DNA of 14,314 nt from an uncultured Actinomycetes bacterium (lineage in GTDB: Bacteria; Actinomycetota; Actinomycetes; Nanopelagicales; Nanopelagicaceae). Below the pieces are notes generated by a model, which had not been told where the DNA came from, searched no databases, and saw only the letters and a program-made list of their open reading frames with translations. Location: positions 1-14,314 of the forward strand of contig CAILBF010000098.1 in NCBI GenBank assembly GCA_903832395.1, read 5' to 3'. Both the position numbers and the translations under genes were made by a program. Shown one piece after another: positions 6,722 through 12,399 of this stretch; the stretch's first letter is position 1; the number at the start of each line of letters is the position of its first letter.

Positions 6722-7575
6722 TGAACAATTCATATGCCGGTTATCGAATTCTCTTAGTCCATGCCCATCCAGATGATGAAACTATTAATAACGGTGCGAC
6801 TATGGCGCTCTATGCCGCTCGCGGAGCACAAGTCACGCTTGTAACCTGCACCCGAGGCGAAGAGGGAGAAGTCCTTGTTCCTGGACTCTCACATCTAGCC
6901 AGCTTTAATGATGATGCACTTGGTGCTCACCGTGAGTTAGAGCTTGCGAAAGCCATGCAAGCCCTCGGAATAAAGGACCATCGCTTCTTGGGTCACTTCC
7001 GTGATAGCGGCATGATGGGAACGGAAGCAAATAATCGCACTGATACTTTTTGGCTAGCCGATTTGGATTCAGCCGCGCAACTTCTCGTTGACATCATCGA
7101 AGAGGTAAAGCCACACATTCTGATTACTTATGATGAGATTGGCGGGTACGGGCATCCCGATCACATCAAAGCCCACTTAGTGGCCATGCGCGCTAGCGAG
7201 CTTTCACAATGGCAGATTCAAAAGATTTACTGGAACACGATGCCTAAGTCTGTAATCGCCGCCGGCATAGCGGCCATGAAGGCTATTGGCTCTGATTTTT
7301 TTGGAACCGACAATGTAGATGATATTCCTTTCGCTAAAGACGACTCATTTGTAACAACTTTAATTGATGGCAATGAATTCGTTGAGGCAAAGATGGCGGC
7401 GATGAAAGCCCACGAGACGCAGATAGCTCTAGATGGTCCATTCTTTGCACTCTCAAACAATTTGGGACTTCAGATTTGGGGACATGAGTTTTACACGCTT
7501 GTGAAAGGGGTAAAAACCGCACCGTTTGATGGTGAAGGCCGAGAGAGTGATTTAACATCGGGAATATTGCTCTGA
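6721..7575 (+). CDS. mshB: MshB: GlcNAc-Ins deacetylase of mycothiol biosynthesis
   Basis: A 284-residue LmbE/PIG-L family zinc deacetylase. The metal site is intact: AHPDDE (H16 and D19 as ligands, D18 as the general base) and GYGHPDH (145-148, with H148 the third ligand by analogy to M. tuberculosis MshB). The C-terminal pattern AAMKAHETQI followed by FFALSNNLGLQIWGHEFYTLVKG aligns with remembered MshB rather than with the mycothiol-conjugate amidase Mca. The enzyme removes acetate from 1-O-(2-acetamido-2-deoxyglucopyranosyl)-myo-inositol, giving the amine to which MshC adds cysteine. Start 6721 overlaps the moeZ stop by one base; ATG 6706 would add five residues. It sits in an operon moeZ-mshB-membrane protein, linking sulfur transfer and thiol-buffer synthesis. 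The other msh genes are not seen here. Confidence 0.93.
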   Translation: MNNSYAGYRILLVHAHPDDETINNGATMALYAARGAQVTLVTCTRGEEGEVLVPGLSHLASFNDDALGAHRELELAKAMQALGIKDHRFLGHFRDSGMMGTEANNRTDTFWLADLDSAAQLLVDIIEEVKPHILITYDEIGGYGHPDHIKAHLVAMRASELSQWQIQKIYWNTMPKSVIAAGIAAMKAIGSDFFGTDNVDDIPFAKDDSFVTTLIDGNEFVEAKMAAMKAHETQIALDGPFFALSNNLGLQIWGHEFYTLVKGVKTAPFDGEGRESDLTSGILL

Positions 7576-7886
7576 TGCGTTTTATTTATTCAGCTCTTTT
7601 TGGTGCCATGTTAGCTTTAGGCTCGATCTTTTTACATGCCTCACTTGCTCCATTTGGATTGATTCTGAGTCTGCTGGCAACTGGTGTTGGAATTTGGACA
7701 ATCGGACGCACATGGGGTGGACGAAGCTTACGAATTATTGCAAGTGCAGTGTGGATCGCAATCGTTTTGCGAGCGGGTTTTCCAGGTGCCAGCGATGAAT
7801 ACTTAATTGAGGGCAGTGCGATTGGTATTTCACTTATTAACGGCGGATTCTTAGTATTAGTACTTGCAGTTCTAATACCTGCTTAA
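7575..7886 (+). CDS. Small four-helix membrane protein downstream of mshB
   Basis: A 103-residue hydrophobic protein with four probable membrane segments (about residues 3-21, 24-44, 55-67 and 84-102) and a short polar loop GFPGASDEYLIEGSA between the last two. It begins with the last base of the mshB stop (TGATG), so it is translationally coupled to mshB. A small membrane protein follows mshB in M. tuberculosis as well (Rv1171, from memory), so this is probably its counterpart, though I cannot confirm homology by eye. No catalytic residues are visible; function unknown. A role in positioning or helping mycothiol synthesis is only suggested by conserved neighbourhood. Its TAA overlaps the stop of the convergent cysS-like gene. 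Confidence 0.82.
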   Translation: MRFIYSALFGAMLALGSIFLHASLAPFGLILSLLATGVGIWTIGRTWGGRSLRIIASAVWIAIVLRAGFPGASDEYLIEGSAIGISLINGGFLVLVLAVLIPA

Positions 7887-9250
7887 CGCCAACTCCACTG
7901 CTGCCCTTTTGCATCGTCCTTAATCTCTAAACCAGTTGCTTCAAGCTCGGTGCGCAGAGCATCGCTGTCATCCCAGCGCTTTTGCGAACGCGCAATGCTG
8001 CGAGCATCTAGAAGGCTTTGTTGTAAATCTGAAATTTCTTTAGTTTCTTCAATGTGATTTAGATTAAGCGCGAGGATTTGATCGGCGTAGTTAAAAATTG
8101 CACGTTTGTCGGAGTTCGAAATTTCACTACTCTTTTCAACATCTCGAATTCTTTGAATTGCTCTTGGAGTATCGAGATCGCTTTCTATTGCGCGCAGAAA
8201 ACTCTCGTCAACTTTAGTTTCAAGGCTAGCTCCCCATTGCGCCATTTTTTTGCGCCATCTTTTGAGTGTTGTATTGGCCGTTTCCAACGATTCCCACGTT
8301 AAATCCATCTGGGAACGAAAACGGTTTTCTAGAAAATTTAGGCGTAGCGCCAGTGGGTCCAGATTTCTGGCGCTAATGTCGCTCAATAAAACGACATTTC
8401 CCGAGCTCTTTGACATTTTGCGACCTTCAAACAATAGGTGCTCACCATGGATCCACAAATTTACAATCTCAGTATTGCTAATGGCATTGGATTGCGCCCG
8501 CTCATTTTCATGGTGCGGAAAACGCAGATCGATTCCGCCTACGTGTACGTCAACATGATCGTCTAGAAAATGCATCGACATGGCTGAGCATTCAATATGC
8601 CAGCCAGGAAAACCTCTGCCCCACGGTGAATCCCAAACCATTTCGCTTCGCGCTCCAGCCATTTTCCAAAGTGCCCAATCTGCGTGAAATTTCTTTCCAC
8701 CTTCATCGGTGTATTCGTAGCGGTGACCAGGTTTGAGTGCATCCAAGCGATTTCCACTTATCGCTCCATAACTTTCGAACTTACGGGCGTCAAAATAAAC
8801 AGAGTTGTCACTTCCAACATATGCAAAGCCACTGCTTATAAGTTGAGAAATCATCGCGAGCATTAAATCAATTGACTCACTTGCTCGTGGATATTTCTGT
8901 GCCGCTTTCACGTTAAGAATTTCCAGGTCCTTATGGAAACGTGCCTCAAAGGTGCGCGCAATTTCAAAGGGATCTCTCTTTTTACTGCGCGCCTCCGAGA
9001 GCATCTTGTCTTCGCCAGCGACATCTTCAGACATATGACCTACGTCGGTAATATTTTGAATGAGATTGACTGTGCCGCCAGTTATTTCAATACTTCGACG
9101 AATGAGATCTGAAAGCACGAAAGTTCTAAGGTTTCCAACGTGCGCATCGCGGTATACCGTAGGACCACAGCAGTACATTGTTGTCAGACCATTTGTGGAT
9201 GTGACTGGTTTAACTTCCCGAGTTAAAGTGTCATAGATAGCAAGCGTCAT
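7883..9250 (-). CDS. cysS: Cysteinyl-tRNA synthetase family protein (variant type)
   Basis: A 455-residue class I synthetase of the CysRS family. Seen: zinc ligand C28 in CCGPTVY, HVGN (37-40) as the HIGH motif, GWHIECSAM (216-224) with C221, PHHENE (245-250), and KMSKS (278-282). A full C-terminal helical region ends RWDDSDALRTELEATGLEIKD, as in CysRS. It should attach cysteine to tRNA-Cys in the cytosol. It differs from the housekeeping sequence I know: an insertion NITDVGHMSEDVAGEDKML (67-85) and the block HGEHLLFEGRKMSKSSGNVVLL. I associate this variant with an actinobacterial paralogue group. MshC, the mycothiol ligase, is a shorter relative lacking this full C-terminal domain, so CysRS is preferred despite the neighbouring mshB. 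It is coupled to the upstream 66-aa gene by an ATGA overlap. Confidence 0.88.
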   Translation of the reverse strand: MTLAIYDTLTREVKPVTSTNGLTTMYCCGPTVYRDAHVGNLRTFVLSDLIRRSIEITGGTVNLIQNITDVGHMSEDVAGEDKMLSEARSKKRDPFEIARTFEARFHKDLEILNVKAAQKYPRASESIDLMLAMISQLISSGFAYVGSDNSVYFDARKFESYGAISGNRLDALKPGHRYEYTDEGGKKFHADWALWKMAGARSEMVWDSPWGRGFPGWHIECSAMSMHFLDDHVDVHVGGIDLRFPHHENERAQSNAISNTEIVNLWIHGEHLLFEGRKMSKSSGNVVLLSDISARNLDPLALRLNFLENRFRSQMDLTWESLETANTTLKRWRKKMAQWGASLETKVDESFLRAIESDLDTPRAIQRIRDVEKSSEISNSDKRAIFNYADQILALNLNHIEETKEISDLQQSLLDARSIARSQKRWDDSDALRTELEATGLEIKDDAKGQQWSWR

Positions 9251-9447
9251 GCCTTAGCAATCACTTCCCTCCATATAAAAATCTCGTCATGCGAGAACTC
9301 CACAAGTTGTCCATGCCGGTTTCGCATTGAGTTAGTGCTCTCTAGGACCCCCACGATGTCACGAAAGCCGCCCTCCGGATCGTGGAGTCGAATAGTCAGG
9401 CGTTTGCCGATTAGTGCTTCAAATCGACCTTCGAGCTCATGAGCCAT
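9247..9447 (-). CDS. Stand-alone SH3-like domain protein (Rv0428c-type acetyltransferase N-domain)
   Basis: A 66-residue protein without signal or membrane segments, predicted to be all beta. The pattern VxxRFEALIGKRLTIRLHDPEGGFRDIVGVLEST, then GQLVEFSHDEIFIWREV, resembles the short SH3-like domain at the N terminus of some actinobacterial GNAT acetyltransferases (R(V/L)xVRxRLPGG, then DxLGxL, then a (V/I)xxWRxV-like ending). Here only that domain is present: the stop falls in the cysS overlap and no GNAT domain follows. ATG 9447 is supported by TATCGT (TANNNT) 6 nt upstream; the gene is probably leaderless. From memory a GNAT gene often neighbours fdxA in actinobacteria, so it may be a reduced remnant that keeps a function beside cysS. 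Function unknown. The ATGA overlap with cysS and intact frame support a real gene; the domain assignment is tentative. Confidence 0.7.
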   Translation of the reverse strand: MAHELEGRFEALIGKRLTIRLHDPEGGFRDIVGVLESTNSMRNRHGQLVEFSHDEIFIWREVIAKA

Positions 9448-9453
9448 GGCACA

Positions 9454-9459
9454 ACGATA
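9454..9459 (-). promoter_or_regulatory. Putative leaderless -10 box (TATCGT) for the SH3-like/cysS operon
   Basis: On the minus strand, TATCGT fits TANNNT and ends 6 nt before the ATG at 9447. An AAGG lies further upstream, too far for a ribosome-binding site. No clear -35 is visible. Confidence 0.4.
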
Positions 9460-9498
9460 AACCTTGCTCTAATATCGCGCGCAGTAGGGCTATGTGAT

Positions 9499-9535
9499 TA
9501 CAATCAGCCAAGTCGATTGCAAATTTACCTGGAGG
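9499..9535 (+). promoter_or_regulatory. Ferredoxin promoter candidate (-10 TACAAT) and strong ribosome-binding site
   Basis: TACAAT at 9499-9504 is a good -10 hexamer, but there is no convincing -35 at 17 nt. GGAGG at 9531-9535 lies 6 nt before the GTG at 9542 and fixes the ferredoxin start; a start at 9494 would place the GGAGG inside the gene. Transcription from this box would give a leader of about 30 nt. Confidence 0.5.
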
Positions 9536-9541
9536 CGAAAA

Positions 9542-9862
9542 GTGACGTACATAATTGCAGAGCCATGTGTGGATGTTAAAGACAAATCCTGCATTGCCGA
9601 GTGCCCAGTTGACTGTATATATGAGGGTTCTCGAATGCTCTACATCCAACCGGATGAGTGCGTTGACTGCGGTGCCTGTGAGCCCGTGTGCCCCGTTGAA
9701 GCCATTTACTATGAGGACGATGTGCCTGCACAGTGGAGCGAGTTCAGCAAAGTAAATACCGAGTTTTTCGTTGAAATTGGCTCTCCTGGAGGCGCTGCCA
9801 AGATGGGACCTATTAATTCAGATCATGCGCAGGTAGTAGCTCTTCCTCCAAAGAGCGAGTAA
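9542..9862 (+). CDS. fdxA: 7Fe ferredoxin, [3Fe-4S]/[4Fe-4S] (FdxA/FdxC type)
   Basis: A 106-residue ferredoxin beginning MTYIIAEPCVDVKDKSC, the classic actinobacterial FdxA/FdxC start. Cysteines at 9, 17, 21, 25, 40, 43, 46 and 50 reproduce the Azotobacter-type 7Fe arrangement: C9, C17 and C50 for the 3Fe-4S cluster and C21, C40, C43 and C46 for the 4Fe-4S cluster, with C25 the extra cysteine. The roughly 55-residue tail after the clusters is also normal for this group. It carries single electrons in the cytosol to unknown partners, cytochromes P450 and oxidoreductases being typical. The GTG start is set by GGAGG 6 nt upstream and by family alignment. The gene is followed six bases later by a DapC-like aminotransferase in the same frame, an order also known from mycobacteria (fdxC-dapC). 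Confidence 0.96.
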   Translation: MTYIIAEPCVDVKDKSCIAECPVDCIYEGSRMLYIQPDECVDCGACEPVCPVEAIYYEDDVPAQWSEFSKVNTEFFVEIGSPGGAAKMGPINSDHAQVVALPPKSE

Positions 9863-9868
9863 CACTTC

Positions 9869-10933
9869 TTGCGCGCGCAACTCCCTGATTTTCCGTGGGA
9901 TGCTCTGACATCTTTTGGTGACATTGCCCGTGCGCATCCAGATGGGATTATCGATCTATCGCAAGGCACGCCCGTTGACGCAACGCCAGAGTTTATTCAA
10001 AGCGCTTTACGCGAGGCATCAAACTCTCCAAGTTATCCGCTAACTGCCGGAACTCCGGAACTTCGAGCCGCCATAAAAAAGTGGGCCACAGATCGACTTG
10101 GTGCAACTGGCGATTTTGACGTCTTGCCCTTGATTGGTTCAAAAGAAATAGTTGCATGGCTTCCAACAATTCTTGAATCACGTAAAGTTTTAATTCCAGA
10201 GATTGCATATCCGACTTATCATGTCGGTGCTTTGCTTGCTAGTGCAGAGTCAATCCCAGTCGGCATCGCTGCAGCTTCATGGCCGAGTGCAGATTTAGCG
10301 TGGCTCAATACGCCATCAAATCCAACGGGTCGCGTTCATAACGTTGAGGAAATTCAGGCCTGCATTAATTGGGCCCGCACGCACGATTCAATTCTAATAG
10401 CCGACGAGTGCTACATCGATTTTGACCACACGGCGAAATCTTTTTCAGTTCTCTCTCAAACTGGTGGGGACAATAAAAATATTCTGGCAGTTCATTCGCT
10501 TTCTAAGCGCTCCTCAATGGCGGGGTATCGGGCCGCCTTAATGGTCGGCGACTCAGCACTTATTTCGCGTATCCGCGAAATCCACAAGCACAGCGGCATG
10601 ATGGTGCCCTTGCCTGTTCAAAAAGCGATGACGGCAGCACTTGGCGATGAGTTGCACGTTGCAGAACAGCGTTCACGATACAACGCAAGGCGTGAAGCGA
10701 TGCGCCCAGCTTTAGAGGCCGTTGGTTTCACAATTGAGTTCAGCAACTCTGGCTTGTACTTATGGTGCTCAAGGCAAGAGGATGCATGGACCAGTGTTGA
10801 ATGGTTAGCGCGACGTGGAATTTTGGCTACGCCTGGCAGCTTCTATGGCGCCGCTGGTGCTCACCATATTCGAATCGCTTTAACTGCCACGGATGCGCAA
10901 ATCAGTGCAGCGGTTTCACGGTTGAAGGCTTAA
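9869..10933 (+). CDS. dapC: PLP-dependent aminotransferase, probable succinyldiaminopimelate transaminase
   Basis: A 354-residue class I/II (fold type I) aminotransferase. It shows SQGTPVDATP near the N terminus, NTPSNPTG (147-154), the D179/Y182 pair around IADECYIDF, the PLP lysine K213 in SLSKRSSMAGYR with R221, and a late substrate-carboxylate arginine in HHIRIALT. The opening LPDFPWDAL and the position next to fdxA match the actinobacterial DapC group, which converts N-succinyl-2-amino-6-ketopimelate to N-succinyl-LL-diaminopimelate for lysine and peptidoglycan. Exact substrate is inferred from synteny and overall pattern. The start is TTG at 9869, two codons after the fdxA TAA; no ATG or GTG fits the family start. 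Only a weak GAG lies upstream, so translation probably depends on coupling to fdxA. Confidence 0.88.
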   Translation: MRAQLPDFPWDALTSFGDIARAHPDGIIDLSQGTPVDATPEFIQSALREASNSPSYPLTAGTPELRAAIKKWATDRLGATGDFDVLPLIGSKEIVAWLPTILESRKVLIPEIAYPTYHVGALLASAESIPVGIAAASWPSADLAWLNTPSNPTGRVHNVEEIQACINWARTHDSILIADECYIDFDHTAKSFSVLSQTGGDNKNILAVHSLSKRSSMAGYRAALMVGDSALISRIREIHKHSGMMVPLPVQKAMTAALGDELHVAEQRSRYNARREAMRPALEAVGFTIEFSNSGLYLWCSRQEDAWTSVEWLARRGILATPGSFYGAAGAHHIRIALTATDAQISAAVSRLKA

Positions 10934-10936
10934 TAA

Positions 10937-11938
10937 ATGGCCGTTGGAATTCTTCTCGTTGGCGGTTTTGGTACGCGTTTAATGCCTCTCACAAAGCACA
11001 CACCGAAACCCATGTTAACGATTGCTGGTTTGCCAGTGACAGAACACCAATTAGCAATGGCACGCAACGCTGGTATCACCACCGTGGTGCTAGCTACTTC
11101 ATATTTATCTGAACTCTTCACTCCATATTTTGGTGATGGATCAAAATGGGGAATAAAATTGATATATGCCGTAGAAGAAAAACCTTTAGGTACGGGCGGA
11201 GCTATTGCTAACGCCGCACAATTGCTTGATACTCAAGAATCTATAGTTGTTTTCAATGGTGATGTTTTAAGCTCGCACAATTTGAAGGAACAGATTCGCC
11301 AACATGAAGCGAATGACGCTGATGTAACCCTACATTTAACGGCCGTTGAGGATGCACGCGCATATGGCTGCGTACCAACTGATTCAAATGGTCGCGTGAC
11401 AGCATTTCTAGAAAAAATGGATAATCCAATTACAAATATGATTAATGCGGGTTGTTATGTTTTCAATCCTGCAGTTATAAAAGCAATTGCGTTAAATACT
11501 GTGATAAGCATTGAGCGCGAAACTTTCCCCGAACTTATTTCAAAGAATGCAAAAGTATTTGGCTTTATGGACAATGCTTATTGGTTGGATATTGGAACTC
11601 CCGAAGCATTGTTAAAGGGCTCACGTGACTTAGTGCTAGGCGTTGCCGATGCATCAGCACTCTCGATGGCACATGTGGCGCGTCATGAGGGCGGTGCTTT
11701 AATTATGGAGGGGGCAGTTATTGATTCCACTGCCGTCATCTCCGGTGGATCGAGTATTGGGGGACATGCAACTATTGGAGCTAGCGCAGAAATTTCTGGC
11801 TCAATTATCGATAAAGGAGCAATTGTTAATTCCGGTGCAATTGTGATCGATTCCTTTGTTGAGTCGGGTGCGATTGTCGAAAAAAATGCGCATATTTCGC
11901 ATGCATTTGTCACAAAGGATGAGATTCTCTCAATTTAG
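10937..11938 (+). CDS. manB: Sugar-1-phosphate nucleotidyltransferase, probable mannose-1-phosphate guanylyltransferase
   Basis: A 333-residue protein with an N-terminal nucleotidyltransferase domain (about 1-235) and a C-terminal left-handed beta-helix of hexapeptide-like repeats (about 240-330, for example AVISGGSSIGGHATIGASAEISG). Motifs: GGFGTRLMPLTKHTPKPM (9-26), PLGTGGAI (83-90), NGD (107-109), FLEK (157-160), NAGCYVF (170-176) and WLDIGTP (216-222). The arrangement and the run AFLEKMDNP, NAGCYVF, ERETFPEL closely recall mycobacterial ManB (Rv3264c), which makes GDP-mannose for glycans, so GDP-mannose is the likely product. Specificity cannot be proved by eye; a glucose or rhamnose pathway enzyme is the alternative. 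GAAGG (10924-10928) lies 8 nt before the ATG. It follows the aminotransferase by three bases and precedes a WhiB2-like regulator, as in other actinobacteria. Confidence 0.88.
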   Translation: MAVGILLVGGFGTRLMPLTKHTPKPMLTIAGLPVTEHQLAMARNAGITTVVLATSYLSELFTPYFGDGSKWGIKLIYAVEEKPLGTGGAIANAAQLLDTQESIVVFNGDVLSSHNLKEQIRQHEANDADVTLHLTAVEDARAYGCVPTDSNGRVTAFLEKMDNPITNMINAGCYVFNPAVIKAIALNTVISIERETFPELISKNAKVFGFMDNAYWLDIGTPEALLKGSRDLVLGVADASALSMAHVARHEGGALIMEGAVIDSTAVISGGSSIGGHATIGASAEISGSIIDKGAIVNSGAIVIDSFVESGAIVEKNAHISHAFVTKDEILSI

Positions 11939-11982
11939 GCCAACTTTTTCTTCAAAATGGAGAATGAAGGCTCTCATGGCAC

Positions 11983-12011
11983 TTGACAATAGTGACTTAC
12001 ACGCGTGTAAT
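11983..12011 (+). promoter_or_regulatory. whiB promoter: TTGACA, 17-nt spacer, TGTAAT
   Basis: A perfect -35 hexamer TTGACA (11983-11988) and a near-consensus -10 TGTAAT (12006-12011) are separated by exactly 17 nt. It is the only textbook two-box promoter I find in the window. The expected start near 12018 gives a leader of about 55 nt before the whiB ATG at 12073. The -10 and most of the spacer lie inside the palindrome at 11991-12016. Confidence 0.75.
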
Positions 12012-12016
12012 TCACT
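11991..12016. promoter_or_regulatory. 26-bp near-perfect palindrome over the whiB promoter, probable operator
   Basis: The core TTACACGCGTGTAA (11997-12010) is a perfect 14-bp palindrome. It is flanked by AGTGA on the left and TCACT on the right, which are also complementary; the single non-matching pair is C11996/T12011. That gives 12 of 13 pairs over 26 bp. It covers the spacer and -10 of the whiB promoter, where bound protein would block RNA polymerase. The inner half-sites TTACAC and GTGTAA fit the half-sites of the Streptomyces BldD box as I recall it (TNACNC and GNGTNA), but the spacing here is two bases instead of one. Confidence 0.65.
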
Positions 12017-12060
12017 CTTAAGTAAGTCTTTTCCAAGAGGGATCAGACTCAAAGCTATTA

Positions 12061-12065
12061 AGGAG
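12061..12065 (+). promoter_or_regulatory. Ribosome-binding site AGGAG for whiB
   Basis: AGGAG, 7 nt before the ATG at 12073, fixes the WhiB start. With that of the ferredoxin gene it is among the strongest Shine-Dalgarno sequences in the window. Confidence 0.8.
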
Positions 12066-12072
12066 AATCGGT

Positions 12073-12372
12073 ATGCCGATCCGACCTGAAGCCGTAAGTT
12101 CCCCAATCCCCACATCAGGCCCAAAAATAACGCTGGCCAGCGGAGAAAATCTTGAACTATCGTGGCAAGAGCGTTCACTATGCGCTCAAACCGATCCAGA
12201 GGCCTTCTTCCCTGAAAAGGGGGGATCCACCCGCGAAGCAAAGCGAGTATGTCTTTCATGTGATGTCCGTTCTGAATGTTTGGAATATGCATTGGCACAT
12301 GACGAGCGCTTTGGAATTTGGGGCGGATTATCAGAGCGCGAGCGTCGTCGCTTAAAGCGTCGCTCTGCGTAA
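12073..12372 (+). CDS. whiB2: WhiB2-like iron-sulfur transcriptional regulator
   Basis: A 99-residue Wbl-family protein. The four cluster-binding cysteines are C37, C60, C63 and C69 (C-x22-C-x2-C-x5-C), followed by the G(I/V)WGG turn (81-85) and a basic DNA-binding tail SERERRRLKRR. The block LCAQTDPEAFFPEKGGSTREAK and then YALAHDERFGIWGG is typical of the WhiB/WhiB2 (WhmD) subgroup that controls cell division and septation. The 4Fe-4S protein usually acts by binding the primary sigma factor. A neighbouring manB gene agrees with WhiB2, since both are close together in Mycobacterium and Corynebacterium as I recall. It has its own promoter with an overlapping palindrome and a strong AGGAG ribosome-binding site, suggesting tight, separate control from manB. 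Subgroup assignment rests on motif similarity and synteny. Confidence 0.95.
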   Translation: MPIRPEAVSSPIPTSGPKITLASGENLELSWQERSLCAQTDPEAFFPEKGGSTREAKRVCLSCDVRSECLEYALAHDERFGIWGGLSERERRRLKRRSA

Positions 12373-12387
12373 GTTCGCAGCCTTTCT

Positions 12388-12391
12388 AAGG
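12388..12391 (+). promoter_or_regulatory. Ribosome-binding site AAGG for the glycosyltransferase
   Basis: AAGG is 8 nt before the ATG at 12400. It overlaps a TAAGGT (12387-12392) that fits TANNNT 7 nt before the same ATG, so the signal could be a ribosome-binding site on a whiB read-through transcript or a leaderless promoter. The sequence cannot separate these. Confidence 0.4.
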
Positions 12392-12399
12392 TCATAGCT

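Noticed and set aside
7492..7506. TTACACGCTTGTGAA inside mshB, resembling the whiB palindrome
   Set aside because: Only the inner half matches, the centre differs, and it lies within a conserved coding stretch (YTLVKG), so it is best explained by protein coding.
9494..9541. Ferredoxin start at 9494
   Set aside because: The family N terminus begins at GTG 9542, directly after GGAGG; the extension would put that site inside the gene.
11930..12298. 122-aa minus-strand frame across the whiB promoter
   Set aside because: It runs opposite the strongly supported whiB gene and its promoter, has no family features and no ribosome-binding site; it is a shadow frame.
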